Shown in pieces: positions 7,474-9,977 of a stretch of 9,977 bases of DNA. This DNA comes from Deltaproteobacteria bacterium (GTDB lineage Bacteria > Desulfobacterota > Desulfovibrionia > Desulfovibrionales > Desulfovibrionaceae): the NCBI GenBank assembly GCA_025350085.1, contig JANXYI010000245.1:1-9977 (forward strand), given 5' to 3'. The notes below the pieces were generated by a model, which worked only from the letters and a program-made list of their open reading frames with translations, was not told the origin of the DNA and did not search any database. The position numbers were made by a program, and so were the translations under genes. How positions within the stretch are numbered: position 1 is the stretch's first letter; each line of letters begins with the position of its first letter.

Positions 7474-7827
7474 CTAACCCAGGATCTTGGCGACCAGGTC
7501 GAGCAGCACCGCCGGTTCCACGGGCTTGGTCAGCACCGGGATGTCCTTGTTCAGGGCCGGGGGACGGGGCCCGACGCCGCTGATGACGATGATCGGGGTG
7601 TCCTTCAGGGCCTCGTCCTTGCGCAGGCCGATGAAGAACATGGTCCCGGCCTTCTCGGGCATGTCCATGTCGAGCGTGATCAGGTCGGGCTTGAAGGCCT
7701 TGACCTGGGTCAGGCCCTCGGCGCCGTTGAAGGCCTTGGCGGTGGAGTAGCCGTTGTCCGCGAAGACCTCTTCCAGGAACTGAACCACTGCCGGGTCGTC
7801 GTCCACGATCAGGATCTTCTTGCTCAT
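7474..7827 (-). CDS. CheY-like single-domain response regulator
   Basis: A 117-residue protein that is entirely one receiver domain. The acidic pocket is D9-D10-D11 (IVDDDP), the phospho-acceptor is D53 (ITLDMDMPEK), the conserved hydroxyl residue is S83 (VISG), and the invariant lysine is K101 (LTKPVE). There is no output domain, so it must act by binding a partner or as a phosphate shuttle or sink. The ATG at 7827 is well supported by AGGAGG with a five-base spacer. It sits between the DUF1641 gene (128 bases upstream) and the receiver-kinase (95 bases downstream), so it is the natural phosphorelay partner of the two kinases; that pairing is inferred from neighbourhood. The loop after S83 (VGPRPPALNK) is slightly long and proline-rich compared with CheY. 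Confidence 0.93.
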   Translation of the reverse strand: MSKKILIVDDDPAVVQFLEEVFADNGYSTAKAFNGAEGLTQVKAFKPDLITLDMDMPEKAGTMFFIGLRKDEALKDTPIIVISGVGPRPPALNKDIPVLTKPVEPAVLLDLVAKILG

Positions 7828-7869
7828 ACCGTCCTCCTGCCGCTTGCCTGCGGCGTGGTTTAGGGGGGC

Positions 7870-7904
7870 GCGGCCCGGCGGCGGGCACAGGGCCGCCGGA
7901 CCGC
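7870..7904 (-). repeat. GC-rich hairpin in the DUF1641-to-receiver gap
   Basis: Bases 7875-7882 (CCGGCGGC) pair perfectly with 7892-7899 (GCCGCCGG) around a nine-base loop. After one mismatch (7874/7900) the stem continues for four pairs (7870-7873 with 7901-7904). The 128-base gap holds no gene. There is no U-run after the stem on the minus strand, so I call it a structured spacer or possible attenuator rather than a terminator. Confidence 0.4.
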
Positions 7905-7935
7905 GCGCGAGCGCCGTAAGCCGGGAGCGGTGTCG

Positions 7936-7963
7936 GACGCCCCGGCTTGAGGCGTCTAGCCGG
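7936..7963 (-). repeat. Two mutually exclusive small hairpins overlapping the DUF1641 stop codon
   Basis: GACGCC (7936-7941) can pair with GGCGTC (7951-7956). Alternatively CCGGCT (7942-7947) can pair with AGCCGG (7958-7963). The two share bases and cannot both form. The second straddles the TAG stop codon at 7958-7956, so ribosomes terminating there would favour the first. This may be chance in GC-rich DNA. Confidence 0.25.
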
Positions 7964-8600
7964 ACAACTTGCCCAGGCTCTTCGTCAGTTCAAGCATGAC
8001 GCCAAGCCCCTTGCGGGCTTCCTTGCTGCTCATGCCGGTCACCAGGCCCATGGGGCCGCATTCCTTGCAGGTGCTGAGGTCCATGGTGGTCATGAGGTCG
8101 GCCATCTTCTCGAGCATTTCGCGCGCCTGCGGGGTGCTGATCTTCTTGATGAGTCCGAGCATGGAGACAAAGCCGTCGCCCATGACCTCGATGTCCTCGG
8201 GCGAGTAGGCCCGGGCCATCTTGCCGCGGACCTCGACCATGGCCTTGTACATGCGGAACACGCCCTTCTGGTCCATCTCGTCCAGGAACTCGATGCCCTT
8301 GGGCACGGCCGAGTGCAGGAGCGGCTCGATGGTCTGCCAGAGGTCGATGATGTTCTCCATCTGCTCCAGCAGGTAGGTGAGGTTCTTGATGCTGCGCAAC
8401 ATGCGCTTGAGCAGGGCGAAAATGTCCTCGAGCTGGAAGCCAGCCTCGACATCGCCGAACTCCTTCATCAGGGTCTTGAAGGCGTCGTGCATGATGGGAG
8501 TCAGGTCATGCTTCAGTTCCTGCCAGCCCTTGGAGGCGTCGACCAGGTACTTGAGCTGCTGCTCCATCCCCTCAATGCGTTTGAGAACCTGTTCTTCCAT
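7956..8600 (-). CDS. DUF1641 family protein (SQR/dehydrogenase-associated)
   Basis: A predicted 214-residue, mostly helical cytoplasmic protein of the DUF1641 family. Members are often encoded beside sulfide:quinone oxidoreductase-like flavoproteins or formate dehydrogenase genes (for example B. subtilis YrhD); their biochemical role is not established. The N-terminus (to about residue 90) is rich in charged amphipathic helix. The body has a KGVFRMYKAM segment (residues 112-121) and a late STCKECGP segment whose CXXC (C178, C181) could bind metal or act as a dithiol. There are no membrane segments or signal peptide. I choose ATG at 8600 because GGGGG lies exactly five bases upstream. The frame is also open from a TTG at 8612, which would add four residues but has no good ribosome site. 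It starts 15 bases after the stop of the SQR-like gene, so translational coupling and a shared function are likely. It may be a partner or membrane-docking subunit of the flavoprotein (inference). Confidence 0.88.
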   Translation of the reverse strand: MEEQVLKRIEGMEQQLKYLVDASKGWQELKHDLTPIMHDAFKTLMKEFGDVEAGFQLEDIFALLKRMLRSIKNLTYLLEQMENIIDLWQTIEPLLHSAVPKGIEFLDEMDQKGVFRMYKAMVEVRGKMARAYSPEDIEVMGDGFVSMLGLIKKISTPQAREMLEKMADLMTTMDLSTCKECGPMGLVTGMSSKEARKGLGVMLELTKSLGKLSG

Positions 8601-8612
8601 TGTGTCCCCCAA
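8601..8612 (-). promoter_or_regulatory. Ribosome binding site deciding the DUF1641 start
   Basis: A GGGGG run (8610-8606 on the minus strand) is followed by the five-base spacer ACACA and then ATG at 8600. This spacing favours ATG at 8600 over the upstream in-frame TTG at 8612. Confidence 0.5.
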
Positions 8613-8615
8613 GCG

Positions 8616-9860
8616 CTAGGCGCCGGCCAGGTGGTGGCGCATCTTGCCGGCCATGAACATCTGGGATTCCAGCGGCAGTTCGTGGCCCTTGAGCATCAGG
8701 TTGAAGTACACCCACTTGAACATCATCTTGCCCCAGTAGTTGAAGTGGCTTTCGCCGAGCAGCGCGAAGGGGCCGACGCCGGGGAAGGGGTATTTGCCCT
8801 GCAGGGGCTCCACCGAGTAGTTGAAGTCGATGAGGTAGGCCTGCTCGTAGCCGGAGACGATGAAGCAGGTGGAGTGGCCGTCGAACTCGGGCCGGGGCTC
8901 CTCGCCGTCGATCTCGCGCAGCAGGTTGTCGCAGACGATGTCGGCCTGGTAGTGGGCCACGCTGCCGGCCTTGGAGGTGGGGCAGTTGGTGGCGTCGCCG
9001 ATGACGTAGCAGTTGGGGATGTTCTTGGCCTTCAGCGTGTGCTTGTCCGTGTCCACGTAGCCCATGGCGTCGCCCAGCTCGGAGTCCATGATGATCTGGG
9101 AGCCGAAGTTGGGCGGGATGCTGACCAGCAGGTCGTAGTCGACCTTGTCGCCCTTGACGCTTTCGATGGTCTTTTCGCCCACGTTGACGCCGGCGATCTC
9201 GAAGTTGGGCACGATCTTGATGTTCTTTTCGTCGCAGACCTTGCCGAGCACGCCTGCGGCCACGGGCTTGGTGAAGGCGCCGGTGAGCGGGGTCACGAGC
9301 TCGATCTCGACGTCCTTGCGCACACCGTTGATGGTGAAGAACCAGTCGGCCAGGTACACGAACTCCAGCGGCGCCACCGGGCACTTGATGGGCATCTCGG
9401 CGATGTTCAGGACCACCTTGCCCTTCTTGTAGTACTTGAGCTTCTTGTACAGGGCCTGGGCGCCGTCCGGGGTGTAGAAATTGTGGATGCTGCCGTTGCC
9501 GCCCCAGTCGTCCATCATGCCTTCGATCTCGTCGGGCATGATGCGGCAGCCGGTGCCGATGACCAGCCAGTCGTAGTCGTACTCGCCCTTCTCGGTCTTG
9601 ACCTGCTTCTTGTTCGGGTCGATGCCGACGATGGTGTCCTGCACGAAGGTCACGCCCTCGGGGATGAAGTCGCTTTTCGGCTTCACGCAGTCGGCCATGG
9701 AGTAGACGCCGAAGGGCACGAAAAGCCAGCCGGCCTGGTAGTGGTGCTTCCAGTCGCGGTCGATGACCGTGATCTTCCAGTCGTCCCCCAGGGACTTGGC
9801 CATCTTGGCGGCCACGATGGTGCCACCTGCTCCGGACCCGAGAATGAGCAATTTTTTCAT
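8616..9860 (-). CDS. sqr: Sulfide:quinone oxidoreductase-like FAD-dependent oxidoreductase
   Basis: A 414-residue two-dinucleotide-binding-domain flavoprotein of the SQR / flavocytochrome c sulfide dehydrogenase superfamily. It would oxidise sulfide (or a related thiol or persulfide) with FAD and pass electrons to quinone at the inner face of the cytoplasmic membrane. The N-terminal FAD motif is GSGAGG (8-13), followed by an acidic residue at the end of the second strand (VIDRD, 32-36). VIGTG (100-104) and the second FAD contact VIGDATNCPTSKAGS (286-300) follow. C160 (IKCPVAPLEF) and C332 (HSTCFIVSGYEQ) occupy the places expected for the redox-active cysteine pair. Other cysteines are at 58, 105, 209, 284, 293 and 310. 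The C-terminus from about 373 is aromatic and amphipathic (YWGKMMFKWVYF), consistent with monotopic membrane binding. There is no transmembrane helix or signal peptide. The ATG at 9860 has AAGGAG with a good spacer and an A-rich surround, suggesting strong translation. It is followed at 15 bases by the DUF1641 gene. Substrate and acceptor are inferred; a related NAD(P)H or polysulfide enzyme is possible. Confidence 0.88.
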   Translation of the reverse strand: MKKLLILGSGAGGTIVAAKMAKSLGDDWKITVIDRDWKHHYQAGWLFVPFGVYSMADCVKPKSDFIPEGVTFVQDTIVGIDPNKKQVKTEKGEYDYDWLVIGTGCRIMPDEIEGMMDDWGGNGSIHNFYTPDGAQALYKKLKYYKKGKVVLNIAEMPIKCPVAPLEFVYLADWFFTINGVRKDVEIELVTPLTGAFTKPVAAGVLGKVCDEKNIKIVPNFEIAGVNVGEKTIESVKGDKVDYDLLVSIPPNFGSQIIMDSELGDAMGYVDTDKHTLKAKNIPNCYVIGDATNCPTSKAGSVAHYQADIVCDNLLREIDGEEPRPEFDGHSTCFIVSGYEQAYLIDFNYSVEPLQGKYPFPGVGPFALLGESHFNYWGKMMFKWVYFNLMLKGHELPLESQMFMAGKMRHHLAGA

Positions 9861-9897
9861 GATCTTCTCCTTTTTTTTGTAAAAATTACTTTTTGTG
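9861..9897 (-). promoter_or_regulatory. A/T-rich leader with strong Shine-Dalgarno and GTAA-N3-TTAC dyad before the SQR-like gene
   Basis: This is a sharp A/T-rich island in otherwise GC-rich DNA. On the minus strand an A8 tract (9878-9871) leads into GGAG and then ATG at 9860. Just upstream is the dyad GTAATTTTTAC (9889-9879), with perfect four-base arms. The Shine-Dalgarno assignment is firm. An operator role for the dyad is speculative, and I could not find a convincing -35/-10 pair with it. Confidence 0.5.
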
Positions 9898-9977
9898 GCG
9901 CAGCGTCACTGCTGCGTTGAGGATGCAAAGCTCCTCGTCGGTAAACAGGCGCGAACGCGTCAGAAAACGCCGCCCGG
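9886..9977 (-). CDS. C-terminal end of an unidentified gene (5' part outside window)
   Basis: One minus-strand frame is open from the window edge to a TAA at 9888-9886, giving 29 residues that end in FTDEELCILNAAVTLRHKK. The stop falls 25 bases before the start of the SQR-like gene, the spacing expected inside an operon. Of the other two frames, one stops almost at once and the other gives an unprotein-like arginine-rich tail that overlaps the SQR start. I do not recognise the family from so short a tail. A six-pair hairpin (9899-9904 with 9911-9916) lies within its last codons, but no immediate T-run follows it. Confidence 0.45.
   Translation of the reverse strand, partial: GRRFLTRSRLFTDEELCILNAAVTLRHKK

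Noticed and set aside
5813..7477. A 554-codon plus-strand open frame opposite the receiver-kinase
   Set aside because: Same antisense composition artefact; the real receiver and PAS motifs are on the minus strand.
8601..8612. TTG at 8612 as start of the DUF1641 gene
   Set aside because: Using it would place the GGGGG Shine-Dalgarno inside the coding region and leaves no good site upstream. ATG at 8600 has ideal spacing.
9899..9916. Terminator of the upstream partial gene
   Set aside because: Only a six-pair stem lying inside the coding tail, with the nearest T-run many bases later and interrupted by the stop codon.
7947..9920. A 657-codon plus-strand open frame opposite the DUF1641 and SQR-like genes
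   Set aside because: It spans two well-supported opposite genes and their gap without any domain signal. Its length reflects the GC-biased third positions of the true genes.
1..9977. CRISPR array, tRNA, rRNA, transposase or integrase, attachment sites
   Set aside because: I looked for spaced repeats, tRNA-like arms and mobile-element proteins on both strands and saw none. The only direct repeats are the short tandem set at 3000-3062.

Overview
The window is high-GC (roughly two thirds G+C by eye). Every gene I can support lies on the minus strand, so transcription runs from position 9977 towards position 1. Gene style and content suggest a deltaproteobacterial (Desulfobacterota) anaerobe, most likely a sulfate reducer of the Desulfovibrio group. 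The reasons are PAS-rich kinases, a periplasmic sensor with haem-c-type motifs, a DUF1641 protein beside a sulfide:quinone oxidoreductase-like flavoprotein, and a three-domain LplT-PlsC-Aas fusion. This taxonomic call is an inference from gene content; no rRNA or other marker is present.

Layout in transcription order: (1) 9977-9886, the last 29 codons of an unidentified gene cut by the window edge. (2) 9860-8616, an FAD-dependent SQR-like oxidoreductase with an A-rich, strongly Shine-Dalgarno-preceded start. (3) 8600-7956, a DUF1641 protein only 15 bases downstream. (4) 7827-7474, a CheY-like single-domain response regulator. (5) 7378-5390, a receiver-PAS-PAS-histidine kinase. (6) 5365-3065, a membrane histidine kinase with a periplasmic domain carrying one CXXCH and one CX4CH motif, 24 bases after the previous gene. 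(7) 2951 to beyond 1, a large fusion of MFS lysophospholipid flippase, PlsC acyltransferase and acyl-ACP/CoA ligase, truncated by the window edge. The gaps are 25, 15, 128, 95, 24 and 113 bases. The three larger ones hold GC-rich inverted or direct repeats and no gene. No gene-free stretch exceeds 300 bases.

How they may work together (inference): the flavoprotein and DUF1641 pair would oxidise a reduced sulfur species and feed electrons towards the membrane. The next three genes form a complete phosphotransfer set: a periplasmic, possibly haem-based sensor kinase, a receiver-kinase relay protein and a stand-alone receiver. None of them has a DNA-binding or enzymatic output domain. Both kinases carry the same uncommon cysteine-rich PAS domain, and one has a degenerate third copy, pointing to redox or metal/sulfur sensing. 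The candidate system is therefore a redox/sulfide-sensing phosphorelay encoded next to a sulfide-oxidising module. The phospholipid acyltransferase fusion at the end is co-directional, but its link to the rest is unclear.
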